From: Streptomyces yatensis
GTDB taxonomy: Bacteria; Actinomycetota; Actinomycetes; Streptomycetales; Streptomycetaceae
Direction of reading: 5' to 3'
Assembly: GCF_018069625.1 (NCBI RefSeq)
Contig: NZ_CP072941.1
Span: 9,238,001 to 9,302,000, forward strand
Length of the DNA: 64,000 nt
The notes under the pieces were generated by a model. The model did not search any database and was not told the origin of the DNA. It was given only the letters and a program-made list of their open reading frames with translations. Positions 26,738-36,099 of the stretch are shown here, one piece after another; within the stretch, counting starts at the first letter, position 1, and each line of letters begins with the position of its first letter. A program made the translations under genes and the position numbers.

Positions 26738-27925
26738 TCAGGGGCTGCCGTAGGCCGCCACCATGATGTCCCGCACCACCGTGTTCATCTCCTGGCCCTT
26801 GGCGTCCGTGGAGTTGACGCTGTAGACGAGGGTGCGCGAGCCGTCGCGGGTGGAGGCGATGCCGGTGGTGTAGCCCCAGCGGGCGCCCGACTTCCCCCAC
26901 ACCTCCCGGCCGCCCAGCTTCTTCATCGACAGACCGGCCGAGTACGCGGCCGGGTCGCCGGTGGTGAAGTCCGCCACCTTCGGCAGGGTGAACATCTCCC
27001 GCAGCAGCGGACCGCGCACCACCCGGCCCTGGAACAGGGCCTGGGTGAAGCGCTCCAGGTCCGCCGTGGTCGAGATGATGTCCCCGGCCGCCCAGCCGTC
27101 CGTCGGGCTCCACACCGACACATCGCGCAACCCGGTCGTGCCGTCCTCCAGCCGCATCCTCTGGTAGCCGTGGTTGTGCGGGCCCGCGATATGCGGATCC
27201 GTCCCCGGGAGGTAGGTGTCGCGCAACCGCAGGGGCTCGAGGATCCGGTGGGTCACCTGGTGTTCGTAGGTGTCGCCCGTGATCCGCTCGATGACCAGTC
27301 CGGCGATGGTGTAGCCGATGTTCAGATAGTGCTGCTTCTCGCCGGGCGCGAACTCGCGCTTCTCCGCGGTCGCCGAGCGGACCATCTCCTCGGGGGTGTG
27401 GATCCGGAAGCGGTCGGCGTACCGCTCCTCGACCGTGTCCCCGGGGACATCGGCGGCCGGGATGCCGTGGGTGTGATTGAGCAACTGCCGTACGGTGACC
27501 GTTGCGTACGACGCCGGGATCAGCTCCGGCAGATACGAGCGTGCGGTGCGATCCAGGTCGAGTGTGCCCTCGGCGGCCAGCTGCAGGGCGACCGCGGCCG
27601 TGAAGACCTTGGTCACCGAACCGGCGCGGAAGCGGCCCGCCGGATCGGCCGGGCGGTGGGTCGTCAGGTCGTGCACGCCCGAACTGCCTCTCCAGACGCC
27701 CCCGGTGCCCCCGAGCCGTACCAGCGCGGCCGTGGCCTCATCCGTCGGCAGCTCCGCGATGGCGGCCTCCAGCTCGGGGATCCCGGACGGTGTGGAGGCC
27801 GTGGCGGGCAAGGTGTCCGCGGGCGACGAGGTGGCCGCGAGGGCCGGCGGCACCGCCGGGCCCGCCACGGCGCCCAGGACAAGCGCCGCGGCCAGCAGGG
27901 TGCGGCTGGTGTTCTTCATGGTCAA
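26738..27925 (-). CDS. Secreted serine hydrolase, beta-lactamase/DD-peptidase family
   Basis: A 395-residue exported protein of the class C beta-lactamase/R61 DD-carboxypeptidase clan. Signal peptide runs to about residue 30 (ALAATSS). Motifs: Ser-Val-Thr-Lys in RAGSVTKVF (SxxK), Tyr-Leu-Asn in QHYLNIGY (YxN), and KSG in WGKSGARWGY where H(T/S)G is usual. It could be a DD-carboxypeptidase, esterase or amidase. ATG 27925 or the second Met two codons later are possible starts. Next upstream on the strand is a two-component system, 90 bp away, possibly its regulator. Confidence 0.88.
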   Translation of the reverse strand: MTMKNTSRTLLAAALVLGAVAGPAVPPALAATSSPADTLPATASTPSGIPELEAAIAELPTDEATAALVRLGGTGGVWRGSSGVHDLTTHRPADPAGRFRAGSVTKVFTAAVALQLAAEGTLDLDRTARSYLPELIPASYATVTVRQLLNHTHGIPAADVPGDTVEERYADRFRIHTPEEMVRSATAEKREFAPGEKQHYLNIGYTIAGLVIERITGDTYEHQVTHRILEPLRLRDTYLPGTDPHIAGPHNHGYQRMRLEDGTTGLRDVSVWSPTDGWAAGDIISTTADLERFTQALFQGRVVRGPLLREMFTLPKVADFTTGDPAAYSAGLSMKKLGGREVWGKSGARWGYTTGIASTRDGSRTLVYSVNSTDAKGQEMNTVVRDIMVAAYGSP

Positions 27926-28015
27926 CTCCAGTGAAATGAGCCGTTGTTCTCGGTGGCTCCATCCTGGTGACCGGCGGTCTCGGGCGGATCGCCCGCGCGA
28001 GCGGTGTTCGGGGTG

Positions 28016-28726
28016 TCAGTTCCTCGCCGACGCGGGGGAGGAGCCGGGCCGGGTAGCTCCCCCGGGCGGGGGATCCCCGGCCGTGATCAGGCCCGTCTCG
28101 TATGCCCGGATCACCGCCTGGATCCGGTCCCGCAGCCCCAGCTTGGCGAGCACATTGCCGACATGTGTCTTGACCGTGTGATCGCTGACGACCAGCTCCG
28201 CGGCGATCTCGGCGTTCGACAGCCCCCGCGCGAGCAGCAGCAGTGTCTCCCGCTCCCGTCCGGTCAGGGTGTCCAGCAGGGGGTCGGGCCGCCGTGGCCG
28301 GGCGGTGGCCCGGGTGTACTGCTCCACCAGACGCCGGGCCACCGACGGGGCGAGCAGCGAGTCGCCCCGCGCCACCACCCGTACCGCGTGCACCAGATCG
28401 TCCCTGCGCACATCCTTCAGCAGGAAGCCGCTCGCGCCCGCGTGCAGCGCCTCGTAGACATACTCGTCGGAGTCGAAGGTCGTCAGCATCACCGTCCGGC
28501 AGGCGCCGGACGCGGCGATCTCGCGGCACGCCTCGATACCGTCCACACCTGGCATCCGGATGTCCAGCAGGGCCACTTCGGGCGTGTGCCGCCGCACCGC
28601 CTCGACGGCCTCGGCCCCGTCGCCCGCCTCCGCGACCACCTCGATGTCCGGCTGGGCGTCGAGGATCATGGCGAAGCCGCTGCGCACCAGCTCCTGGTCG
28701 TCGGCCACCACCACCCGGATCGTCAA
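28016..28726 (-). CDS. NarL/LuxR-family response regulator
   Basis: A 236-residue response regulator: receiver with Asp55 in LLDIRMPG and Lys in FLLKDVR, then a LuxR HTH GLSNAEIAAELVVSDHTVKT, then a Pro/Gly-rich tail of about 20 residues. It overlaps the kinase gene by 4 bp. Likely targets are its own operon and the secreted hydrolase downstream. Confidence 0.93.
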   Translation of the reverse strand: MTIRVVVADDQELVRSGFAMILDAQPDIEVVAEAGDGAEAVEAVRRHTPEVALLDIRMPGVDGIEACREIAASGACRTVMLTTFDSDEYVYEALHAGASGFLLKDVRRDDLVHAVRVVARGDSLLAPSVARRLVEQYTRATARPRRPDPLLDTLTGRERETLLLLARGLSNAEIAAELVVSDHTVKTHVGNVLAKLGLRDRIQAVIRAYETGLITAGDPPPGGATRPGSSPASARN

Positions 28727-29868
28727 CGCGCCACCTCCGCCGCGGAGGATACGGGGAGATGGACCCGTACCTCGAAGCCCCGGCCGTCCGGGCCCGGCCC
28801 GGTGACCGCCGTACCGCCGTGCGCCGCCGCCCGCTCGCGGACCCCGATCAGACCGTGGCCGCCGCCGGAACCGGACCGCGGCCCCCGCCCGTCGTCCAGC
28901 ACCCGGATGTCCACCGCACCGTCGCCATAGGTGAGTCGGACGGAAACGCCGCGGGCCGCCGCGTGCTTGACCACGTTCGTCAGGGCCTCCTGGACGATCC
29001 GGAAGACGCTCGCCCCGGTGGCCTCCGGCAGCGGCCGCACGGCCCCCGCCGACACGTACGCCACCTCGAGACCACTCGCCCGTATCCGGTCGAGCAACTC
29101 GGGCAGACCGGCCAGGCCCGGCTGTGGCGTACGCGGAGCGCGGTCCGGCTCATCGGCCTCGCGCAGCACACCCAGCATCCGGCGCAGCTGGACCATGGCG
29201 TCCCGGCCCGTCGCGGAGATGGCGTCGAAGGCGGCCTCGGCCCGCTCCGGCGCCGTCCGCACCGCCACCGGACCGGCCTCCGCCTGCACGATCATCAGGC
29301 TCACCGCATGGGAGAGGATGTCGTGCATCTCCCGGGCGATCCGGGCCCGTTCGCGCGCGGCGGCCCGCTCCGCCTCGATCCGGTGCTCCCGCTGCCGGGC
29401 ATCGGTCAGCCGCCCGAAGACATAGGCCGCCGCGAACACGAAGAGGGAGAAGGTCAGCTCACGGGCGGTCCGGGTGTTCAGCCACACCGACACCGGCACG
29501 GCGACCGTCAGCAGACCCCCGGCGACCAGCCGCTTCCACGGCGGTGAAACGACGGCGACCGTGTAGATGATGACGAGCCCGGTGTACGGCAGCGGCTGGC
29601 CCGGCCCCTCCACCGCCAGCTTGTACAGCGCACTGGTCGCGATGATCGCGGTCAGCACGGCGAGGGGAGCGTGCCGCCGCCAGATCAGGGGGATGACGGT
29701 GAGCGTGGTCAGCCCGTAGGCGGGCCAGGTCGCCGGCTCCTGATCGGGCGGCCGCGGCACCACGAACGGCATCGTCATGGCCGCCTGGACCAGGAGCGCG
29801 ATCCCGATGTCCACGACCTGGGGGTGGGCCGCTCCCAGCGCCCGGCCCCGCTCCCACCACCCCCGCAT
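28723..29868 (-). CDS. NarL-type sensor histidine kinase
   Basis: A 381-residue kinase with about five membrane segments in the first 155 residues, HisKA_3 His182 in AREMHDILSHAVS, and HATPase ending SGGGHGLIGVRERAAAHGG. It is the intramembrane-sensing type without a large extracellular domain. It is coupled to the response regulator by a 4-bp overlap. A 21-bp repeat array lies just upstream of its start. Confidence 0.92.
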   Translation of the reverse strand: MRGWWERGRALGAAHPQVVDIGIALLVQAAMTMPFVVPRPPDQEPATWPAYGLTTLTVIPLIWRRHAPLAVLTAIIATSALYKLAVEGPGQPLPYTGLVIIYTVAVVSPPWKRLVAGGLLTVAVPVSVWLNTRTARELTFSLFVFAAAYVFGRLTDARQREHRIEAERAAARERARIAREMHDILSHAVSLMIVQAEAGPVAVRTAPERAEAAFDAISATGRDAMVQLRRMLGVLREADEPDRAPRTPQPGLAGLPELLDRIRASGLEVAYVSAGAVRPLPEATGASVFRIVQEALTNVVKHAAARGVSVRLTYGDGAVDIRVLDDGRGPRSGSGGGHGLIGVRERAAAHGGTAVTGPGPDGRGFEVRVHLPVSSAAEVAR

Positions 29869-29884
29869 GAGACTGGATGGTAGC

Positions 29885-29956
29885 GGCTACGCCCTTGTCG
29901 GTGGCGGCCATGTCCTGGTGGGAGACGGCCATGTCCTTGGTGGCGACGGCTATGCC
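29885..29956. repeat. 21-bp tandem repeats between kinase and TetR genes
   Basis: Units start at 29885, 29906, 29927 and 29948 (last partial); the two best, beginning GGCCATGTCC, match at 18 of 21 positions. Because 21 is a multiple of three the array stays open in several frames, but no gene is likely. Confidence 0.7.
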
Positions 29957-30504
29957 GCCGCCAGCAGGACGCGTGCCGCTTCCTTCGCCCGGTGCGCGGG
30001 TTCGGCGCTGCCGGTGATGGCCGCGGTGGTGATGGCGCCTTCGGCGAGGAGGGCCACGTGGCCGGAGAGCGAGGCCGGTTTGCCCGCGGCCGCCGTCAGC
30101 TCGGCGAGGTACCCGAAGAACGCCTCCTTATGGGCGCGTGCCGTCTCGGCCACGGGCGAGGAGGTGGCGCCGAGTTCCCCGAAGGAGTTGCTGAAGGCGC
30201 AGCCGCGGAAGTCCGGCTCGCCGAACCATTCGTGGAGCCAGTCGAAGACCGCGAGGATGCGTTCCTCGGGTGTGTCCTGGGCATCGGCGTACGCGGCCAG
30301 CTTCCGGCGCCAGCGGATGTCGCGCCGCCGCAGATACGCCTGTATGAGCTCCCCTTTGGACGGGAAGAGCTGGTAGAGCCGTTTGAGGGAGACGCCGGAG
30401 GCGGAACGGATCTCGTCCATGCCCACCGCCTGGAGCCCCCGTCCGTAGAACAAGGTCTCGGCCGCGTCGAGGATCCGGAGCTCCGCGGTCTCGGGACTGA
30501 TCAT
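29950..30504 (-). CDS. TetR-family transcriptional regulator
   Basis: A 184-residue TetR regulator with HTH AVGMDEIRSASGVSLKRLYQ and PSKGELIQAYL. The C-terminal domain (GCAFSNSFGELG and following) resembles the TetR_C group that includes small-molecule sensors. Start ATG 30504 after GGAGAGCGG. It is 26 bp downstream of the DUF1348 gene, presumably one operon, and two matching palindromes lie at the operon's promoter. Confidence 0.9.
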   Translation of the reverse strand: MISPETAELRILDAAETLFYGRGLQAVGMDEIRSASGVSLKRLYQLFPSKGELIQAYLRRRDIRWRRKLAAYADAQDTPEERILAVFDWLHEWFGEPDFRGCAFSNSFGELGATSSPVAETARAHKEAFFGYLAELTAAAGKPASLSGHVALLAEGAITTAAITGSAEPAHRAKEAARVLLAAA

Positions 30505-30530
30505 TTCGCCGCTCTCCTGGTGCCGGTCGG

Positions 30531-31004
30531 TCAGAGGCCGAGGTCGCTCAGCCCGGGGTGGTCGTCGGGGCGGCGCCCGAGCGGCCAGTGGTAGAGACGC
30601 TCCGACTCCTCGATGGGGAGGTCGTTGATGCACGCGTAGCGCAGGCGCATCAGACCGGCGTCGTCGAATTCCCAGTTCTCGTTGCCGTAGGAGCGGAACC
30701 AGTTGCCGGAGTCGTCGTGGCATTCGTAGGCGAAGCGCACGGCGATGCGGTCGCCGTCGTGGGCCCACAGCTCCTTGATGAGCCGGTAGTCCAGCTCGCG
30801 CGCCCATTTGCGGGTGAGGAAGGCGATGATCTCCTCGCGCCCGGTGACGAACTCCGCGCGGTTCCGCCAGCGCGAGTCGACGGTGTAGGCCAGGGCGACC
30901 TTCTCCGGGTCGCGGGAGTTCCAGCCGTCTTCGGCCAGACGGACCTTCTGGATGGCGGTCTCCCGGGTGAACGGGGGGAACGGCGGGCGTGGGGCGTCGG
31001 TCAC
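30531..31004 (-). CDS. DUF1348 family (NTF2-like fold) protein
   Basis: A 157-residue protein of the nuclear transport factor 2 superfamily, DUF1348 group, with [36 protein letters not shown] and the ending [15 protein letters not shown]. The conical barrel fold suggests binding or conversion of a small hydrophobic molecule; no activity is established. Start GTG 31004 after AAGGAG. First gene of a two-gene operon with a TetR regulator. Confidence 0.9.
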   Translation of the reverse strand: MTDAPRPPFPPFTRETAIQKVRLAEDGWNSRDPEKVALAYTVDSRWRNRAEFVTGREEIIAFLTRKWARELDYRLIKELWAHDGDRIAVRFAYECHDDSGNWFRSYGNENWEFDDAGLMRLRYACINDLPIEESERLYHWPLGRRPDDHPGLSDLGL

Positions 31005-31058
31005 AGCGTCTCCTTGCGGGCCGTGGAGCAGGGCGGGGGAGGGGAGCGGACGGAACGG

Positions 31059-31074
31059 GAGAACGAGCATTCTC
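31059..31074. promoter_or_regulatory. TetR operator candidate 1
   Basis: GAGAACGAGCATTCTC (one mismatch; extended GGAGAA...TTCTCC). Same sequence family as the site at 31095-31110. Confidence 0.65.
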
Positions 31075-31094
31075 CCCTTCGGGTACGAGCGTAG

Positions 31095-31110
31095 GAGAAC
31101 GATGGTTCTC
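31095..31110. promoter_or_regulatory. TetR operator candidate 2
   Basis: GAGAAC-GATG-GTTCTC, perfect 6-bp arms. Its centre is 36 bp from that of site 1. The pair lies between the DUF1348-TetR operon and the divergent FAD oxidase gene, so the regulator may control both directions. Confidence 0.65.
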
Positions 31111-31226
31111 GCACAAGGACCGGCCCGCGGCCCACCGGTGGCGGGGGCGGTGATCAGGGCTTCTCGGGTCGGTGGGTACCGTGCGGGCGGAAGCACCGTG
31201 CTCGACGACAAGGCAGGGGACCGGGC

Positions 31227-32600
31227 GTGTTGATCGATGATCTGCGGCAGGAGCTGCCGGACGGCCGCATGGTCGAGGACCCCGGTGTCGCCGCCGGGTT
31301 CGTCCACGACGAGGCGGAGTGGGCGCCGTACGGCACACCCCTCGTGGTGGTGCGGCCACGTACGGCGCCGGAAGTGCGCTCCGTGGTGCGGGCCTGTGTG
31401 CGGCACGGCGTTCCGCTGGTCACCCGCGGCGCGGGCACCGGTCTCTCGGGTGGTGCCAACGCCGTCGAGGGCTGTGTGGTGCTCTCCACCGAGGCCATGG
31501 ACACCATCCACGAGATCGACCCCGTGGAGCGCCTCGCGGTCGTCGGACCGGGTGTGGTCAACGACGATCTGCGGGCCGCCTGTGCCGAGCAGGGGCTCTG
31601 GTACCCGCCGGACCCGGCGAGCGCGCCCTGGTCCACCATCGGCGGCAATGTGGCGACCAACGCGGGCGGGCTGTGCTGTGTGAAGTACGGCGTCACCCGC
31701 GACTATGTGCTGGGCCTGGAGATGGTGACCGGCACCGGTGAGCTCGTACGGCTCGGCCGCAGGACCGCCAAGGGGGTGGCCGGGTACGACCTGGCGGGGC
31801 TGATGGTCGGCTCCGAGGGCACCCTGGGAGTGATCACCGAGATCACGGTGCGGCTGCGGCCGCGGCGTGAGGCCGAGCGCACGGTCGCCGGATACTTCTC
31901 CTCGGTCGTGGCGGCGGGACGGGCGGTGGCCGCGATCGGGGCGGCGGGGCTCACCCCGTCCGCGCTGGAGCTGATCGACCGGCACTGCCTGGCGGCGGTC
32001 GACAAGTGGAAGAACATGGGCCTGTCCGTCGACGCGGACGTGGTGCTCCTCGGCCGTACGGACGCCCCGGGCCCGGCCGGGGCGCAGGAGGCCGAGCGCA
32101 TGCTCGCCTGCTTCGAGGAGGCGGGGGCGACCTGGGCCGCGCAGTCCACGGACCAGGAGGAGGCCGACGCGCTGTTCTCGGCCAGGCGGCTCGCCTATCC
32201 GGCGCTGGAGCGGCTGGGCCCGGTGCTCACCGAGGACGTCTGCGTGCCCAAGGCGGCCGTACCGGAGATGCTGGCGCGGATCGAGCGGGCCGCCACCCGC
32301 CATGACACGCTCATCGCCAACATCGCCCATGCCGGTGACGGCAACCTCCACCCGCTGCTGATCACCCAGCCCGGCGACACCGCGGCCCGGGAGCGGGCCC
32401 AGGCCGCCTTCCACGACATCATCGCGGACGCCATCGACCTCGGCGGCACGGTCACCGGCGAACACGGGGTGGGCCTGCTGAAGCGGGACGGTCTGGAGCG
32501 GGAGCTCGCACCGGCCGTTCTGGACATGCACCGTGCCGTCAAGGCGGCCCTCGACCCGCACGGGATTCTCAACCCGGGCAAGGTCATCGCGGGCGGCTGA
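31227..32600 (+). CDS. FAD-linked oxidase (GlcD/D-lactate dehydrogenase type)
   Basis: A 457-residue VAO-family flavoenzyme. The FAD-binding PCMH domain is N-terminal ([15 protein letters not shown], then [15 protein letters not shown]), followed by the FAD-oxidase C domain with HAGDGNLHP and [10 protein letters not shown]. This architecture fits glycolate oxidase subunit GlcD, D-lactate or D-2-hydroxyglutarate dehydrogenases. There is no neighbouring GlcE/GlcF, so a single-subunit 2-hydroxyacid dehydrogenase is more likely. GTG 31227 with AGGCAGGGGA upstream. Two TetR-type palindromes lie upstream. Confidence 0.9.
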   Translation: MLIDDLRQELPDGRMVEDPGVAAGFVHDEAEWAPYGTPLVVVRPRTAPEVRSVVRACVRHGVPLVTRGAGTGLSGGANAVEGCVVLSTEAMDTIHEIDPVERLAVVGPGVVNDDLRAACAEQGLWYPPDPASAPWSTIGGNVATNAGGLCCVKYGVTRDYVLGLEMVTGTGELVRLGRRTAKGVAGYDLAGLMVGSEGTLGVITEITVRLRPRREAERTVAGYFSSVVAAGRAVAAIGAAGLTPSALELIDRHCLAAVDKWKNMGLSVDADVVLLGRTDAPGPAGAQEAERMLACFEEAGATWAAQSTDQEEADALFSARRLAYPALERLGPVLTEDVCVPKAAVPEMLARIERAATRHDTLIANIAHAGDGNLHPLLITQPGDTAARERAQAAFHDIIADAIDLGGTVTGEHGVGLLKRDGLERELAPAVLDMHRAVKAALDPHGILNPGKVIAGG

Positions 32601-32609
32601 GCGCGCGGC

Positions 32610-32638
32610 GGGCGGGCGGACGCCACTCCGGCCCGCCC
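32610..32638. terminator. Hairpin after FAD oxidase
   Basis: GGGCGGGC (32610-32617) pairs with GCCCGCCC (32631-32638) around a 13-nt loop between convergent genes. A second copy of the right arm lies in the adjacent 15-bp repeat. Confidence 0.55.
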
Positions 32639-32657
32639 CACACCGGCCCGCCCCACT
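32628..32657. repeat. 15-bp tandem duplication
   Basis: CCGGCCCGCCCCACA (32628-32642) and CCGGCCCGCCCCACT (32643-32657), 14 of 15 identical, 28 bp after the FAD oxidase stop. Confidence 0.7.
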
Positions 32658-32682
32658 CCAGCCCGTCTGACTCCCCTCGCCC

Positions 32683-33666
32683 TCACTCCAGCCCGCCGCG
32701 CTTCACGAGCTGAGCCGCGATCACATTGCGCTGGATCTCGTTGGTGCCCTCACCGACGATCATCAGGGGCGCGTCGCGGAAGTAGCGCTCCACGTCGAAC
32801 TCGGTGGAGTAGCCGTAACCACCATGGATGCGCACGGCGTTGAGCGCGATCTCCATGGCGGTCTCGGAGGCGAACAGCTTCGCCATGCCCGCCTCCATGT
32901 CCACGCGCCGCCCCGCGTCGGCCTCCCGCGCCGCGTACAGGGTGAGCTGACGGGCCGCGGTCAGCGAGGTGGCCATGTCGGCGAGGTAGTTGCCGATCGA
33001 CTGGTGCCGCCAGATCGGCTTGCCGAACGACTCGCGTTCCTGGGCGTAGGCCAGCGCGTCCTCCAGCGCCGCCCGGCCGACGCCGAGCGCACGGGAGGCG
33101 ACCTGCAGCCGGCCGGTCTCCAGCCCCTTCATCATCTGGGCGAACCCCTTGCCCTCCACACCGCCCAGAACGGCGTCGGCCGGGGCCCGGTAGCCGTCGA
33201 ACGACAATTCGCAGCTCTCGACACCCTTGTAGCCCAGCTTGGGCAGATCGCGGGAGACCGTCAGACCGGGCCCGTGCTCGACCAGCAGGATGGAGATGCC
33301 CCGGTGTGCGGGGGCGGCGTCGGGGTCGGTCTTGCAGAGCAGGGCGATCAGCCGGGAACGGCGGGAGTTGGTGATCCAGGTCTTGGAGCCGTCCACCACA
33401 TAGCCGTCCGCGTCCCTACGGGCGACCGTGCGCATCGCCTGGAGGTCGGAGCCGCCGCCCGGTTCGGTGAGCGCCATGGTGGCCCGGATCTCGCCGGTGG
33501 CCATCTTCGGCAGATAGCGGCGCTTCTGCTCCTCGGTGCCGAAGCGCAGCAGGAGGGTGGAGACCACGGTGTGGCCGCCCATCGCACCGGCCAGGCTCAT
33601 CCAGCCACGGGCCAGTTCCTCGGTGATGAACCGCTCGTCCTCGGACACGATGTCGAGGGTGCTCAT
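32683..33666 (-). CDS. N-terminally truncated acyl-CoA dehydrogenase
   Basis: A 327-residue acyl-CoA dehydrogenase; the family is usually about 380. The middle beta domain ([21 protein letters not shown]) and C-terminal helical domain ([35 protein letters not shown]) are intact, and the catalytic Glu is in [10 protein letters not shown]. The N-terminal helical domain is missing about 55-60 residues: the protein begins at [20 protein letters not shown], normally mid-domain, and no lost N-terminus is readable upstream before an in-frame stop. An AGGAG lies before the ATG, so it may still be translated. Activity is doubtful because the FAD/acyl pocket needs that domain. Confidence 0.82.
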   Translation of the reverse strand: MSTLDIVSEDERFITEELARGWMSLAGAMGGHTVVSTLLLRFGTEEQKRRYLPKMATGEIRATMALTEPGGGSDLQAMRTVARRDADGYVVDGSKTWITNSRRSRLIALLCKTDPDAAPAHRGISILLVEHGPGLTVSRDLPKLGYKGVESCELSFDGYRAPADAVLGGVEGKGFAQMMKGLETGRLQVASRALGVGRAALEDALAYAQERESFGKPIWRHQSIGNYLADMATSLTAARQLTLYAAREADAGRRVDMEAGMAKLFASETAMEIALNAVRIHGGYGYSTEFDVERYFRDAPLMIVGEGTNEIQRNVIAAQLVKRGGLE

Positions 33667-33753
33667 GCTCTGACGCTCCTGTGAGACGGGAAGACGGGGG
33701 GAGGCGGGGTGAGGCGGGATTGGCCTCCGAGCTCAGTGTCATCATGGATACTC

Positions 33754-34223
33754 ATGGAGGTCCCAGGGGAGAAGCTGGGCGTCGCCCTCTTCGAGCGGAC
33801 GATCAGCCCGTTCCCCTCGCGCGGGCCGCCGAGCATCCGCTGGTCATGCCCGCGGCCGGGCACGCCCTGCGCAGCCTGATCGACGGGGCCGCCGGACGGG
33901 CCGCGGTCGAGATGGACATCGCCGTGCAGACAAACTCCATGCGCGTGCAGAAGCAACTCGTCCGGGCCGGGCACGGCTGGACCATCCTGCCGGGGCTGGG
34001 CATCGCCGAGGACGTGGCCGATGGGACACTCGGCGCGGCACCGCTGTGCGAACCCGACGTATGGCGCTCGATCGCCCTCGGGATGTCGCGAGCCGGGCGG
34101 ACACCCCCGGCGGTGGAGGCCGTCGCCCGGGAACTGCTCCACCAGATCACCTCGGCCGTGGACCAGGAGCGGTGGCCCTCCGCCCAGCTGCACACGAGGG
34201 CCGCACCGACCGACGACAACTGA
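33754..34223 (+). pseudogene. LysR regulator remnant
   Basis: Two pieces of a LysR gene in different frames. From 33754 the frame reads EKLGVALFERT, the standard end of a LysR HTH, and then leaves the family. From about 33810 another frame reads the distal effector domain: EHPLVMPAAGHALRSLI, then VRAGHGWTILPGLGIAEDVA and the C-terminal helix, ending at TGA 34221-34223. The first HTH helices and about 100 residues of the effector domain are gone. The remnant faces the truncated acyl-CoA dehydrogenase, suggesting one deletion event hit both. Confidence 0.7.
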
Positions 34224-34301
34224 AGCCCGAAGCCCCGAAAAGCGACACCTGAGGCCCGAACCCGAAAACGGCACCCGAGGCCCGAAAGGCGAGAGACACC
34301 C
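34221..34301. repeat. Three decaying 25-29 bp repeats starting at a stop codon
   Basis: Units at 34221-34249, 34250-34276 and 34277-34301 share (T)GAGGCCCGAA...CGAAA...CACC. The first begins exactly with the TGA that ends the LysR remnant; the last ends at the start codon of the next gene. Confidence 0.6.
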
Positions 34302-35126
34302 ATGGCAAGCACCGACGTCCATCAGCAGGTCAGCGGCCACGCCCGCGCGCTGGACGGCACCCTCCTCGCCTATCAGCACCACGGCACCGGACGGCCCCCG
34401 CTGGTGCTCCTGGCGGGCCAGGCCAACAACCACCACTGGTGGGACGGCATACGGGCGGACTTCCACGCCACCCACACCACCCTCACCATGGACTGGCGTG
34501 GCACGGGGGAGAGCGAAAAGCCCGACCAGCCCTATTCGACGCCGGGCTTCGCCGACGATGTGATCGCCGTCCTCGACCATCTGGGCATCGAGCGCGCCGA
34601 TCTGTACGGGACCTCCATGGGCGGACGGGTCGCCCAGTGGGTCGCCGCCCGCCATCCGCACCGGATCCGCCGGCTCGTCCTCGGCTGCACCTCGCCCGGC
34701 GGGCCCCACGCGACGGAGCGCGACATGGGGGTGCGGCGCTCCCTGGCCCAGGCCGACGGGCGGGCGGCGAACGAAGCGCTGATCGACCTGATGTACACCC
34801 CGGCCTGGCGGTCCGCACACCCCGGGCCCTATACGACCCTCGGCGCCCCCGGTATGCCCCCGCACGCCCGGCGAGGCCACCTGGTGGCCAGCAATCGACA
34901 CGACGCCTGGGACGTCCTCCCGCTGATCACCGCGCCCACCCTGATCCTGCACGGCGCGGACGACCGGCTCACCCCGGCGGTCAACGCACCCCTGCTCGCC
35001 TCGCGCATCCCCCAGGCGCGTACGCACATCTTCGAGGGCGCGCGGCACGGCTACTTCCAGGAGTGCCGCCCGGCGGCCGCCACGATCGTGTCGTCGTTCC
35101 TGGCGGAGGAACCCTTCCCGGTCTGA
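34302..35126 (+). CDS. Alpha/beta hydrolase
   Basis: A 274-residue alpha/beta-hydrolase-fold enzyme. The nucleophile elbow is YGTSMGGR, the acid is in LHGADDRLTP and the His in GARHGYF; the oxyanion region is AGQANNHHWW. It resembles 3-oxoadipate enol-lactonase and haloperoxidase-like hydrolases, but the substrate is unknown. It is followed 58 bp later by an acyl-hydratase-like gene, probably the same operon. Its stop codon lies in a 23-bp duplication. Confidence 0.9.
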   Translation: MASTDVHQQVSGHARALDGTLLAYQHHGTGRPPLVLLAGQANNHHWWDGIRADFHATHTTLTMDWRGTGESEKPDQPYSTPGFADDVIAVLDHLGIERADLYGTSMGGRVAQWVAARHPHRIRRLVLGCTSPGGPHATERDMGVRRSLAQADGRAANEALIDLMYTPAWRSAHPGPYTTLGAPGMPPHARRGHLVASNRHDAWDVLPLITAPTLILHGADDRLTPAVNAPLLASRIPQARTHIFEGARHGYFQECRPAAATIVSSFLAEEPFPV

Positions 35127-35167
35127 CCACCCGTTCACGCATGATCTGACCACCGACTCACGCACGA
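35122..35167. repeat. 23-bp tandem duplication including a stop codon
   Basis: Units 35122-35144 and 35145-35167 match at 19 of 23 positions; both begin TCTGACCACC. The hydrolase TGA (35124-35126) is in the first. Confidence 0.75.
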
Positions 35168-35184
35168 GGAGAGACAGAAGCACC

Positions 35185-36057
35185 ATGCAACCCACCCCGC
35201 CCCCGCTCAGCTCGTACGTCGCCTCATGGGCCCCGGGACCGGTCGCGGCCGAGGACGCGCTGCCCGTAGGCCCCGTCGCGGCCCTGTCGGCGGTCCTCGA
35301 CCTGCCCGAGGCCGTGGCGAAGGACGGCGAGCCCCTGCCACCGCTGTGGCACTGGCTCTACTTCCTGCACTGGCCCGCCCAGCGGGAGCTCGGAGCCGAC
35401 GGACACCCCCGCAACGGACACTTCCTGCCGCCCATCCCGCACCGGCAGCGAATGATCGCCGGAGGACGATGCGAGATCACCGAGCCGCCGCGCCTCGGCG
35501 AGCCGGCCGAACGCATCAGCAGCCTGGGCACGGTGACGGCCAAGCACGGGAGCACGGGGGAGCTGCTGTTCGTCACCGAGCGCCGGGAACTGCGCCAGCG
35601 CGGCCGGACCTGCCTCGTCGAGGAACAGGACATCGTCTACCGGGCGGGGCGCGGCTCGGTACGCCACCACCCGGCAGCCCTCGACGCGTCCGCCGCGCCC
35701 GACCCCGAGGGGACGTGGCAGCTCCCGCTGCAGCCGGATCCGACCCTGCTGTTCCGGTTCAGCGCGCTCACCGCCAACGCCCACCGCATCCACTACGACA
35801 CGCCGTACGCGCAAGGGGAGGAGGGCTACCCGGGCCCCGTCGTCCACGGTCCGCTGCTGGCCCTGCTCATGCTCGAACTCGTCCGCCGCCACGCCCCGGC
35901 GCGGCGGGTGGCCTCGCTGTCCTACCGGCTGCGGAAGCCGCTGTTCGCCGGGGAACGCCTCGTGGCGTCCGGCACCCCCTCCGGCGGCGGCGCCGATCTG
36001 CGCATCGCCACCCACCGGGAGGCCCGGCACGCCACGGCGCGGGTGACGTTCGCCTGA
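35185..36057 (+). CDS. MaoC-like hotdog acyl-CoA hydratase (HTD2/mesaconyl-C4-CoA hydratase type)
   Basis: A 290-residue double-hotdog protein. The N-terminal half matches the FAS1-type dehydratase N domain (WHWLYFLHW, GHFLPPIPHRQRM), and the C-terminal half has RIHYDTPYA and GYPGPVVHGPLLALLMLEL, the hydratase-2 pattern with Asp/His. Family members hydrate enoyl- or mesaconyl-CoA. AGGAGAGAC precedes the ATG. Its association with an alpha/beta hydrolase and a nearby acyl-CoA dehydrogenase suggests acyl-CoA catabolism. Confidence 0.82.
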   Translation: MQPTPPPLSSYVASWAPGPVAAEDALPVGPVAALSAVLDLPEAVAKDGEPLPPLWHWLYFLHWPAQRELGADGHPRNGHFLPPIPHRQRMIAGGRCEITEPPRLGEPAERISSLGTVTAKHGSTGELLFVTERRELRQRGRTCLVEEQDIVYRAGRGSVRHHPAALDASAAPDPEGTWQLPLQPDPTLLFRFSALTANAHRIHYDTPYAQGEEGYPGPVVHGPLLALLMLELVRRHAPARRVASLSYRLRKPLFAGERLVASGTPSGGGADLRIATHREARHATARVTFA

Positions 36058-36075
36058 GCGCGTGCCGGGACCGTA

Positions 36076-36090
36076 CGGCCCGGAGGGCCG
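36076..36090. terminator. Short hairpin between convergent genes
   Basis: CGGCCC-GGA-GGGCCG, six base pairs, between the hydratase and MFS genes. Confidence 0.5.
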
Positions 36091-36099
36091 GGGCGTCGC

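Noticed and set aside
24804..27113. 769-codon minus-strand open frame
   Set aside because: Antisense of the photolyase and permease; no domain.
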